DNA of 12,642 nucleotides, taken from positions 1 to 12,642 of the forward strand of contig CAJIYV010000033.1 in the NCBI GenBank assembly GCA_905181745.1, given 5' to 3'. Source of the DNA: an uncultured Actinomycetes bacterium. GTDB taxonomy: Bacteria; Actinomycetota; Actinomycetes; S36-B12. The translations under genes and the position numbers were made by a program. Below the pieces are notes generated by a model. It worked only from the letters and a program-made list of their open reading frames with translations. It did no database searches and had not been told where the DNA came from. This document shows positions 1 to 6,310 of this stretch, in pieces (position 1 is the stretch's first letter; each line of letters starts with the position of its first letter).

Positions 1-572
1 AAAAAGCTAGGCCGATTCTTCTCAAACTCGCTGATCACATCAGAATGTTCAAGTGTGATTCCAATGTCGTCAAGTCCTTCTAGTAGACGCCAGCGAACAT
101 AGTCATCTACCTCAAAATCACACGTGAATTCCCCCGCGTGGACTTTTCGTTCCTGCAGGTCAACCGTAATCGGGGTTGCCGGGTCAGCTTCCACGATTTC
201 CCACAGCTCCTCAATCGCTGACTGAGGAATCACTGCGGTGAGTAGGCCACCTTTTCCTGAATTTCCCCGGAATATGTCGGCGAAGCGCGAACACAGAACC
301 ACCCTGAAACCAAAGTCTTGTAAGGCCCACACCGCATGCTCGCGCGACGAACCCGTCCCAAAATCTGGTCCAGAGACCAAAATCGACACACCTTGATATT
401 CCGGACGATTAAGTACAAAATCCGGGTCTTTACGCCAGCTAGCAAACAACGCGTCTTCAAATCCGTGGCGAGTGATTCGCTTGAGGTACTCCGCGGGGAT
501 TATTTGATCTGTATCAACATTACTGCGATGCAGTGGCGCCGCTGTTCCAGTGTGAATGGTGAATGCCTCCAT
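1..572 (-). CDS. leuD: 3-isopropylmalate dehydratase small subunit (partial, C-terminus cut by window edge)
   Basis: Small swivel-domain subunit that joins LeuC to isomerise 2-isopropylmalate to 3-isopropylmalate for leucine. In organisms with CimA it also converts citramalate to beta-methylmalate for isoleucine. Translation of the minus strand from 572 gives 190 codons with no stop: it begins MEAFTIHTGTAAPLHRSNVD, contains the signature GPDFGTGSSREHAVWAL at about residues 68-84, and reaches ISEFEKNRPSF at the left edge. The family normally ends a few residues later, so only the extreme C-terminus is missing. The ATG at 572 is preceded by a strong GGAGG (580-584) with a 7-base spacer, lying inside the end of leuC, and the two genes are 2 bases apart. 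That supports co-transcription and probable translational coupling. Identification is secure. Confidence 0.96.
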   Translation of the reverse strand, partial: MEAFTIHTGTAAPLHRSNVDTDQIIPAEYLKRITRHGFEDALFASWRKDPDFVLNRPEYQGVSILVSGPDFGTGSSREHAVWALQDFGFRVVLCSRFADIFRGNSGKGGLLTAVIPQSAIEELWEIVEADPATPITVDLQERKVHAGEFTCDFEVDDYVRWRLLEGLDDIGITLEHSDVISEFEKNRPSF

Positions 573-574
573 GA

Positions 575-1981
575 CTAAGCCTCCGCTAAATCTGTTGGCG
601 CGCTCAAAGTTCCTCGGACGGCAGTCGCAGCAGCGACCTCCGGCGAAACCAAGTGCGTGCGGCCACCGGGACCTTGACGTCCTTCAAAGTTACGATTTGA
701 GGTCGAGGCGCTTCGTTCACCTGGGGATAATTTATCCGGGTTCATGGCCAAACACATTGAGCAACCCGCTCCACGCCACTCGGCCCCCGCTTCAAGGAAT
801 ATTTGGTCAAGGCCTTCCGATTCAGCCTCAATGCGCACACGAGTTGACCCCGGAACCACCAATAACCGCACACCGTCAGCCACTTTCCGGTTCTTGATTA
901 CCTGTGCTGCTGCCCGCAAGTCTTCGAGCCGCCCATTTGTGCACGAACCAAGAAATACGGTGTCAATATCGATCTCCTTGAGCGGTTGACCCGGCCGAAG
1001 GTCCATGTAGGCTAATGCGTTTTCGATGGCCGCTCGTTCAACCGGGTCAGAGACCGCTTTTGGGTCGGGTACTACTTGATCAAGGGGCAACCCTTGTCCC
1101 GGGTTAGTTCCCCATGTGACAAAGGGCCGCAATGTAGACGCCTCAATGGTGATCTCTCGATCAAACTGTGCATCCGGATCGGTGTTGAGGGTTTCCCAAT
1201 AAGAAACGGCAGACTCCCAGTCTTTGCCGTAGGGCGCGTGTGGCTTCCCCTTGATGTAATCAAAAGTCGTACTGTCCGGGGCAATCATTCCGGCGCGGGC
1301 ACCAGCCTCAATCGACATATTGCAGATCGTCATGCGGCCTTCCATTGAAAGCGCCCTGATCACTGAACCTCGATATTCTAAAACGTAGCCTTGGCCCCCG
1401 CTAGTACCAATTTGAGCGATCACAGCAAGGATAATGTCTTTTGCGGCAACTCCTTCAGGGAGCGCACCTTCTACATTGATCGCCATAGTCTTAAATGGTT
1501 TCAGCGGCAACGACTGAGTCGCCATTACATGCTCGACTTCGCTCGTCCCGATTCCAAAAGCCAGCGCACCGAATGCGCCATGGGTACTTGTATGAGAATC
1601 TCCACAGACAATGGTCATGCCTGGCTGCGTCAATCCCATCTGTGGCCCAACAACGTGCACAATTCCTTGCTCCACGTCACCAAGGGGGAATAGCGTGACT
1701 CCGAATTCCTTGCAGTTCTCGCGAAGTGTCTCTACTTGGATCCGGGAAACCGGATCCGCAATCGGTTTATCAACATCAACCGTAGGGATATTGTGGTCCT
1801 CGGTTGCTACCGTCAGATCAGGCCTGCGCAGTGGCCTACCTGCTGCCCGTAAACCGTCAAATGCCTGCGGGCTGGTGACTTCGTGGATGAGGTGCAGATC
1901 AATGTAGAGCAAATCGGGTAGGCCTTCACCCTCGTGAATAATGTGGTCTGACCACACTTTCTCTGCCAACGTACGACCCAT
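575..1981 (-). CDS. leuC: 3-isopropylmalate dehydratase large subunit
   Basis: Aconitase-family catalytic subunit (468 residues, normal length) that carries the 4Fe-4S cluster and works with LeuD on 2-isopropylmalate, and probably on citramalate made by the nearby CimA. The three cluster cysteines are visible: C347 in FLGSCTNGR, and C407 and C410 in GCSMC. Other conserved blocks include HEVTSPQAFDGLR near residue 33, CGDSHTSTHGAFGALAFGIG near 126 and NRNFEGRQG near 432. The ATG at 1981 matches the usual family N-terminus and has GGGAG (1988-1992) 6 bases upstream. leuD follows after 2 bases. Upstream lies tRNA-Glu with a strong hairpin between. I see no convincing TANNNT promoter immediately before leuC, so it may be read from the tRNA side or from a promoter I cannot recognise. 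Confidence 0.98.
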   Translation of the reverse strand: MGRTLAEKVWSDHIIHEGEGLPDLLYIDLHLIHEVTSPQAFDGLRAAGRPLRRPDLTVATEDHNIPTVDVDKPIADPVSRIQVETLRENCKEFGVTLFPLGDVEQGIVHVVGPQMGLTQPGMTIVCGDSHTSTHGAFGALAFGIGTSEVEHVMATQSLPLKPFKTMAINVEGALPEGVAAKDIILAVIAQIGTSGGQGYVLEYRGSVIRALSMEGRMTICNMSIEAGARAGMIAPDSTTFDYIKGKPHAPYGKDWESAVSYWETLNTDPDAQFDREITIEASTLRPFVTWGTNPGQGLPLDQVVPDPKAVSDPVERAAIENALAYMDLRPGQPLKEIDIDTVFLGSCTNGRLEDLRAAAQVIKNRKVADGVRLLVVPGSTRVRIEAESEGLDQIFLEAGAEWRGAGCSMCLAMNPDKLSPGERSASTSNRNFEGRQGPGGRTHLVSPEVAAATAVRGTLSAPTDLAEA

Positions 1982-1987
1982 CTCGCA

Positions 1988-1992
1988 CTCCC
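1988..1992 (-). promoter_or_regulatory. leuC ribosome-binding site
   Basis: GGGAG on the minus strand, 6 bases before the ATG at 1981. It supports the chosen start. Confidence 0.6.
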
Positions 1993-2026
1993 ATCCTCAC
2001 GACGCCCTCATCATTGCCCTCACAGC

Positions 2027-2050
2027 GGGGGAATCCACTTGGACTCCCCC
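2027..2050 (-). terminator. Strong hairpin downstream of tRNA-Glu, without U-tract
   Basis: On the minus strand, GGGGGAGTCC, loop AAGT, GGATTCCCCC forms a 10-base-pair stem with one G-U pair. On the plus strand that same pair would be an A-C mismatch, so the structure favours minus-strand RNA. It begins 7 bases after the tRNA-Glu 3' end and 45 bases before leuC. No run of U follows. It could be a U-less terminator, a 3' processing signal for the tRNA, or part of the leuC leader. Confidence 0.5.
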
Positions 2051-2057
2051 ACCGTTG

Positions 2058-2130
2058 TAGCCCCGACGGGATTCGAACCCGCGCTACCGCCTTGAGAGGG
2101 CGGCGTGCTAGGCCACTACACAACGGGGCC
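2058..2130 (-). tRNA. tRNA-Glu (anticodon CUC)
   Basis: A 73-base cloverleaf on the minus strand. The acceptor stem is GGCCCCG with CGGGGCT, the anticodon stem is CCGCC/GGCGG around loop CTCTCAA (anticodon CTC), and the T-arm is GCGGG-TTCGAAT-CCCGT. The discriminator base is A and CCA is not encoded. The first acceptor pair is a G-U wobble rather than the usual G-C. It lies 29 bases after tRNA-Gln and 76 bases before leuC, and in the same direction as gltX, whose product should charge it. The transcript also supplies glutamyl-tRNA for protein synthesis and, in bacteria with HemA, for haem. Confidence 0.96.
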
Positions 2131-2133
2131 ATG

Positions 2134-2157
2134 AAAAAATCGCGTCTGCACGCGATT
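2134..2157 (-). terminator. Intrinsic terminator between tRNA-Gln and tRNA-Glu
   Basis: On the minus strand AATCGCGT, loop GCAG, ACGCGATT forms a perfect 8-base-pair stem whose 3' end runs into a tract of T (complement of the A run 2134-2139). It starts 2 bases after the mature tRNA-Gln 3' end. The T-tract ends only 3 bases before the tRNA-Glu 5' end. No T-tract exists in the plus direction. This is a textbook terminator for tRNA-Gln, but its position leaves tRNA-Glu dependent on read-through or on a promoter hidden inside tRNA-Gln. Confidence 0.7.
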
Positions 2158-2159
2158 CG

Positions 2160-2231
2160 CTGGGGTACCAGGACTCGAACCTAGACTAACTGAATCAGAA
2201 TCAGTTGGGCTGCCAATTACCCCATACCCCA
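2160..2231 (-). tRNA. tRNA-Gln (anticodon CUG)
   Basis: A 72-base cloverleaf on the minus strand. The acceptor stem is TGGGGTA with TACCCCA, the D-stem is GGGT/GCCC, the anticodon stem is ACTGA/TCAGT around loop TTCTGAT (anticodon CTG), and the T-arm is CTAGG-TTCGAGT-CCTGG. The discriminator base is G and CCA is not encoded. The first acceptor pair is U1-A72, which in bacteria is known as a recognition element for the GatCAB amidotransferase. This fits an indirect route in which GltX misacylates it with glutamate before amidation. It lies 33 bases downstream of gltX and is followed directly by a terminator. Confidence 0.97.
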
Positions 2232-2244
2232 AGGGTGCCGCCAT

Positions 2245-2250
2245 AGTCTA
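2245..2250 (-). promoter_or_regulatory. Candidate -10 box for tRNA-Gln
   Basis: TAGACT on the minus strand, ending 13 bases before the tRNA-Gln 5' end, in the 33-base gap after gltX. A start about 7 bases downstream would give a short tRNA 5' leader. I see no good -35 at 17 bases, so this rests on the -10 and spacing alone. Confidence 0.4.
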
Positions 2251-2264
2251 TCGCTGGCGTGAAA

Positions 2265-3749
2265 TCACTCGCTCAAAGGTCTGCCCACAGCCTGCGCCGT
2301 AGCGTTTTCGATTCGCAGCAGCGACTCTGCTTTACCTAAGATTTCCATTGATTCAAACAGGGGTGGCGAAATTTTTCGCCCGCAAATTGCTGTGCGAATC
2401 GGCCCAAAAGCCAGCTTGGGCTTGAGCGAGAGTCCTTCCACCAGCGACTCCCTCAAAGCGGCCTGGATCGTAACGGCATTCCACAATGGCAGTTTTTCTA
2501 GTATCGTTCCGGCCGTCTGAAGGACCTGAGCCGATTCAGATGTCCACAAATCGGGATCAATGTCTATTTGGCCAGCTGTCATAAACAGAAACGCGATCAA
2601 TTCCGGGGCTGCGCCTAAAGTATCCAGTCTTTCTTGAATTAGCGGGATTACCTGCACCAATCGATCTCGTTCTTCTGATGTGATCGGAATTGAACTTAGC
2701 CCAGCTGACTCTAAAAATGGAACCAGTCGCTCGAGTAGATCGGTCGGCTCTAGATGACGGATCCAGTCCCCGTTAATTGAGGTGCACTTTTTAAGATCAA
2801 ATCGCGCAGGATTCGGGTTCACACGTTCCACGGTAAACGCTTGAGTCAATTCCTCGGGAGAAAAGAACTCAAGATCATTGCCCATGGACCAACCCAGAAG
2901 TGCTAAGTAATTGAGCAGCGCTTCGGGGAGGTAACCCTTTGCCCGGTACATGGCCAGCGACGATTCCGGATCCCGCTTTGACAGCTTCTTATTACCTTCA
3001 CCCATCACGTAGGGCAAATGCCCGTACGCCGGCGTTTCTTTGGCGACACCAAGATCCTTGAGCCCCTCGAATAAGGCCAGCTGCCGCGGAGTCGAAGAAA
3101 GGAGGTCTTCTCCTCGCAGCACATGTGTGATTCGCATCATCGCATCGTCGACCGGATTCACCAAGGTGTAGAGCGGATCTCCATTTGCCCTGACCACAAC
3201 AAAATCAGGGACGTGCTCCGCTTGGAAGCTCAATTCACCGCGGACTAAGTCGTTCCACGTAAAGTCAGTGCCCGGCATTCGATAGCGGACTACGGGCTGG
3301 CGGCCTTCCGCCACAAATATTTTGACCTGTTCGGGGCTTAAATCTCGGCAAGTGCCGTCATAACCTGGGGTACGTTTCTGCGCCGCCGCGATTCCACGCT
3401 TGGCATCAAGTTCGCCGGCACTGCAGTAGCACCGGTAGGCAAACCCAGATTCTATCAGCCTGTGAACAACATCGGCGTAAATCTCCATCCGCTCGGATTG
3501 GCGATACGGTCCATGACCACCCCCCACCTCGGGCCCTTCGTCCCAATCCAATCCCAGCCAACGCATGCTCTCCACCAGCGCTTCATAGGAATCTTGGGAG
3601 TCACGCGTGGCATCTGTGTCTTCGATTCGAAAAACGAAGGTGCCTCCCACATGGCGAGCGAATGCCCAATTAAAAAGTGCAGTTCTGATCATGCCCACGT
3701 GCGGATTTCCCGTAGGCGACGGGCAAAAACGAACTCGAATGTCATTCAT
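2265..3749 (-). CDS. gltX: Glutamyl-tRNA synthetase, probably non-discriminating
   Basis: Class I aminoacyl-tRNA synthetase (494 residues, normal length) that attaches glutamate to tRNA-Glu in the cytoplasm. In actinobacteria the enzyme usually also charges tRNA-Gln, which GatCAB then amidates. Visible motifs are PSPTG (10-14) followed by HVGM (17-20, the HIGH signature), FRIEDTDATR near 40, a zinc-site pattern C107-x-C109 with Y130-x3-C134, HVLRGEDLLSSTPRQ near 209, and KLSKR (255-259) for ATP binding. The ATG at 3749 overlaps the preceding stop as TAATG. No Shine-Dalgarno is visible before it, so translation is probably coupled to the upstream gene. Both likely tRNA substrates lie immediately downstream. 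The non-discriminating activity is inferred from lineage and context, not from a residue I can assign. Confidence 0.97.
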   Translation of the reverse strand: MNDIRVRFCPSPTGNPHVGMIRTALFNWAFARHVGGTFVFRIEDTDATRDSQDSYEALVESMRWLGLDWDEGPEVGGGHGPYRQSERMEIYADVVHRLIESGFAYRCYCSAGELDAKRGIAAAQKRTPGYDGTCRDLSPEQVKIFVAEGRQPVVRYRMPGTDFTWNDLVRGELSFQAEHVPDFVVVRANGDPLYTLVNPVDDAMMRITHVLRGEDLLSSTPRQLALFEGLKDLGVAKETPAYGHLPYVMGEGNKKLSKRDPESSLAMYRAKGYLPEALLNYLALLGWSMGNDLEFFSPEELTQAFTVERVNPNPARFDLKKCTSINGDWIRHLEPTDLLERLVPFLESAGLSSIPITSEERDRLVQVIPLIQERLDTLGAAPELIAFLFMTAGQIDIDPDLWTSESAQVLQTAGTILEKLPLWNAVTIQAALRESLVEGLSLKPKLAFGPIRTAICGRKISPPLFESMEILGKAESLLRIENATAQAVGRPLSE

Positions 3750-4537
3750 TAGGCACGCTGCACCGTGTTGACCAAGCTCCCAATACCCTCAATTGCAACT
3801 TCGACTTCATCTCCCGAAACAATCGGCCCCACACCGGCCGGGGTTCCGGTCAGGATTACATCTCCCGGCAGCAGAGTCATTTGGTGACTGACAAAGCTCA
3901 CAAGATCAACAGCCGAAAAAATCATGTTCTTCGTGTTGCCCGACTGACGAAGATCATCACCCACATACGCCGTGACCGCGAGGTCGCTGGGATCAAGATC
4001 GGTTTCGATCCAAGGACCCAGTGGGCAAAATGTGTCAAACCCTTTCGCCCTGCTCCATTGAACATCTGACTCTTGCACGTCACGAGCGCTCACGTCATTT
4101 GCACAGGTGAAGCCCAAGATTACTTCCGAGACCCGGTCACGGGGCACGTCCTTACAAAACCTGCCGATCACCACCGCCAGCTCCGCTTCGTGGTGAACCA
4201 TGGACGACTGATTCGGAAGAGTGATCACTTCACCTGGACCAATTACCGCTGTACTCGGCTTAAGGAACATAAGCGGCTCCGCAGGTAGTTCGCTCTTCAT
4301 TTCAGCCGCATGATCCGCGTAATTCTTACCGATGCCAATAATCTTGCTGGGAAGGATCGGGGCCAACAGCTTTACCGCTGACGCGGCGATCACGCGACCA
4401 TCAGGATCAGGCTCACCGAAGGGGTGACCCTTTAGAATTGCAATAATTGAATTGTCTGTGATTTCTCCTTGATCATCAAGGTTGTCAAGGACCCCAAAAC
4501 TGACTTCTTCGCCATGTGAAAATCGACAAATGCGCAC
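3749..4537 (-). CDS. Fumarylacetoacetate hydrolase (FAH) family protein
   Basis: Member of the FAH superfamily, metal-dependent C-C hydrolases, isomerases or decarboxylases acting on acylpyruvate-like or hydroxymuconate-like acids. About 262 residues, normal for the single-domain bacterial type. Key blocks are IGIGKNYADHAAEM near residue 67, the metal-ligand pattern HHEAEL (E117 and E119 counted from the GTG start) with a third acidic ligand at D148 in CANDVSARD, and LLPGDVILTGTPAGVG near 222. The GTG at 4537 is preferred because related proteins start M-R-I-x-R-F. An in-frame TTG at 4543 is the alternative, and neither has a clear ribosome-binding site. Its stop overlaps the gltX start by one base and it follows cimA by about 33 bases. 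The substrate cannot be read from sequence; location suggests a housekeeping or metabolite-repair role. Confidence 0.88.
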   Translation of the reverse strand: MRICRFSHGEEVSFGVLDNLDDQGEITDNSIIAILKGHPFGEPDPDGRVIAASAVKLLAPILPSKIIGIGKNYADHAAEMKSELPAEPLMFLKPSTAVIGPGEVITLPNQSSMVHHEAELAVVIGRFCKDVPRDRVSEVILGFTCANDVSARDVQESDVQWSRAKGFDTFCPLGPWIETDLDPSDLAVTAYVGDDLRQSGNTKNMIFSAVDLVSFVSHQMTLLPGDVILTGTPAGVGPIVSGDEVEVAIEGIGSLVNTVQRA

Positions 4538-4570
4538 GTGCAAACACTACCGGCTCTCGCCAGCCGCATG

Positions 4571-6142
4571 TCACCCACTGCCTCGCACGAGTCCGTAATG
4601 AACGGCATCGTCGAGTGCTTGCCAAGATGCGGCGATGACATTCTCATGGACGCCGATTGTGGTCCACTCACGTTCGCCATCGGTGGTTTCAAGCAGAACG
4701 CGCGTAATGGCACCGGTTCCCTTGATTCCTTCAAGAATTCGAACTTTGTAGTCGGTTAGCTCAAGTCTGCCCAACTCAGGAAACAATTGAGAAATAGCAT
4801 TACGCAGAGCATTGTCTAGTGCGTTTACCGGGCCATTGCCTTCGCCCGTCGACACTAGCCGCTCGCCATTTGCGTTTACTTTGACTGTGGCTTCGCTGAC
4901 AACTTTTCCGTCTTCTCGCTGCTCGACAATTGTTCGCCATGACTCGACTGCGAATTTGCGTTCGGCCCCCTGCTGTTCACGTACAAGTAGCTCGAATGAA
5001 GCGTCAGCCGCCTCGAAAGACCAGCCCTGTGCTTCCAAGTCTTTCACTCGATTAACAACTGCTGAAACCACTTCAGGAGTTCCGCCCAGATCGAGCCCGA
5101 GTTCCTTTCCTTTAAGCTCCACAGATGCCCGACCGGCCATTTCCGTGACCAGTACTCGTTGGATATTGCCAACGCTCACGGGATCAATATGGTTGTACAA
5201 ATCCGCGTTAATTTTTAGTGCGCTGGCATGCAAGCCAGCCTTGTGCGCAAATGAGGAAACTCCCGCATATGCCTGGTGTGTGTCTGGTGTAATATTTGCT
5301 ATCTCCGCGATCGCGTGCGAGACCCGGTATGTCTCAGACAATGACTCCGCTGTGATGCAATTGATGCCCATCTTTAACTGCAGATTGGCTACCACCGAGA
5401 ACAGGTCGGCATTTCCCGTCCGTTCCCCATACCCATTCGCAGTGCACTGCACATGTGTTACTCCTGCCTCCACTGCCGCCAACGTATTAGCAACCGCGCA
5501 TGCTGTGTCGTCTTGACAATGTATTCCAAGCCGCGCATCCGAACGCTGAGCAACTTCACCAATGATTCTTTCAATTCCAGTGGGCAGCATTCCACCGTTG
5601 GTGTCACACAGCACTGCCACAGATGCACCCGCTTCGTAAGCTGCATTAACTACTGAAACTGCGTAATCAGAATCCGTTTTATGTCCATCAAAGAAATGTT
5701 CCAAGTCCACAAAGACCCGTCGGCCCTGTGAGACTAAATAACTGACCGTCTCTGACACCATGTCCAAGTTTTCCACACCCGTTGTCTTCAACGCCTGTTT
5801 AACATGACGAAGATCAGATTTTGCTACCAACGTGATGACGGGCGCTTCACTGTCAATAAGAGCCTGGACCTGAGCGTCTTGTTCTACTTTCACTCCTGCT
5901 TTGCGGGTCGCGCCGAATGCGACAAGTTGGGCATTTTGAAATGGCGTAGCCCGAGCCTTTTCGAAGAATTCAGTGTCTTTAGGCATCGCTCCTGGCCAAC
6001 CACCTTCGATGAAGTCGACACCGTATTCATCGAGTAAGCGAGCAACGGCAAGCTTGTCATTGACTGAATAGGAGATCCCCTCCCTTTGAGCGCCGTCGCG
6101 CAGAGTGGTGTCGTAGACGTGAAAGGCATCGCTCTTAGTCAT
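4571..6142 (-). CDS. cimA: (R)-citramalate synthase
   Basis: Condenses acetyl-CoA with pyruvate to citramalate, giving threonine-independent isoleucine precursor. LeuCD and LeuB, encoded nearby, carry the product on to 2-oxobutyrate. The 523 residues comprise an HMGL-like TIM barrel opening with DTTLRDGAQREG (11-22), LCDTNGGMLP near 178, GIHCQDDTACAVAN (206-219) and TANGYGERTGNAD (234-246), then a linker and a C-terminal LeuA-type regulatory domain with GEGNGPVNALDNALR near residue 440. The ATG at 6142 is chosen over an upstream in-frame TTG at 6181 because GGAG (6150-6153) sits 7 bases before it and the TTG lies inside a terminator hairpin. Oddity: the second histidine of the usual metal-binding H-x-H motif is Q210. 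The name citramalate synthase rather than isopropylmalate or homocitrate synthase rests on overall family resemblance and a separate leuA in the window. Confidence 0.9.
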   Translation of the reverse strand: MTKSDAFHVYDTTLRDGAQREGISYSVNDKLAVARLLDEYGVDFIEGGWPGAMPKDTEFFEKARATPFQNAQLVAFGATRKAGVKVEQDAQVQALIDSEAPVITLVAKSDLRHVKQALKTTGVENLDMVSETVSYLVSQGRRVFVDLEHFFDGHKTDSDYAVSVVNAAYEAGASVAVLCDTNGGMLPTGIERIIGEVAQRSDARLGIHCQDDTACAVANTLAAVEAGVTHVQCTANGYGERTGNADLFSVVANLQLKMGINCITAESLSETYRVSHAIAEIANITPDTHQAYAGVSSFAHKAGLHASALKINADLYNHIDPVSVGNIQRVLVTEMAGRASVELKGKELGLDLGGTPEVVSAVVNRVKDLEAQGWSFEAADASFELLVREQQGAERKFAVESWRTIVEQREDGKVVSEATVKVNANGERLVSTGEGNGPVNALDNALRNAISQLFPELGRLELTDYKVRILEGIKGTGAITRVLLETTDGEREWTTIGVHENVIAASWQALDDAVHYGLVRGSG

Positions 6143-6165
6143 TTCTGTACTCCATTCCGGGCATG

Positions 6166-6190
6166 AAAAAACCCTCCGCAATGCGAAGGG
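6166..6190 (-). terminator. Intrinsic terminator or attenuator in the cimA leader
   Basis: On the minus strand CCCTTCGC, loop ATT, GCGGAGGG forms an 8-base-pair stem with one G-U pair that would be a mismatch on the plus strand. It is followed directly by six T (complement of 6166-6171). The T-tract ends 23 bases before the cimA ATG, too close for a separate promoter. It may end ilvE transcripts, but it must be bypassed for cimA to be made unless cimA transcripts start within the hairpin. Confidence 0.75.
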
Positions 6191-6191
6191 C

Positions 6192-6212
6192 AGCGCGTCA
6201 CATTGACGCGCT
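6192..6212 (-). repeat. Perfect 9-bp inverted repeat preceding the cimA terminator
   Basis: AGCGCGTCA, 3-base spacer, TGACGCGCT. On the minus strand it lies one base upstream of the terminator hairpin, so the leader RNA would hold two adjacent stem-loops. A dyad operator in DNA is the alternative reading. Confidence 0.7.
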
Positions 6213-6241
6213 ATCTAATCTTGATTCCGGTTCTTCTCACA

Positions 6242-6268
6242 AGTCTATTCTGCCACACTTGCTCTCAA
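6242..6268 (-). promoter_or_regulatory. Candidate promoter for cimA-FAH-gltX
   Basis: On the minus strand TTGAGA (6268-6263) resembles a -35 box (5 of 6) and TAGACT (6247-6242) fits the TANNNT -10 pattern, but the spacer is only 15 bases. The predicted start would give a leader of roughly 90 bases containing both hairpins. It is a pattern match only. Confidence 0.35.
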
Positions 6269-6281
6269 CTTTCCCACACTT
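6253..6281 (-). repeat. Direct repeat AAGTGTGG, 21-bp period
   Basis: Two exact copies of AAGTGTGG on the minus strand (6281-6274 and 6260-6253) with starts 21 bases apart, about two helical turns. They flank the candidate -35 box upstream of cimA. A same-face pair of regulator half-sites is plausible; no regulator is identified. Confidence 0.5.
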
Positions 6282-6310
6282 ACTCAAATAACCGTTCCGG
6301 CCTTGTTTTT

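Noticed and set aside
556..897. 113-codon plus-strand frame across the leuD-leuC junction
   Set aside because: Opposite to conserved LeuC C-terminal motifs; an antisense artefact.
1998..2015. Mini-ORF encoding M-M-R-A-S before leuC on the minus strand
   Set aside because: Only five codons, no Leu codons, no linked alternative RNA structure; chance occurrence is likely.
4812..5516. 234-codon open frame on the plus strand inside cimA
   Set aside because: It lies antisense to a well conserved gene; the translation is Ser/Thr/Ala-rich with no recognisable domain and looks like the antisense shadow of a biased coding frame.
6284..6302. Small hairpin CCG-GAA-CGG after ilvE
   Set aside because: Three-base stem followed by a poor T-rich stretch; too weak to call a terminator.
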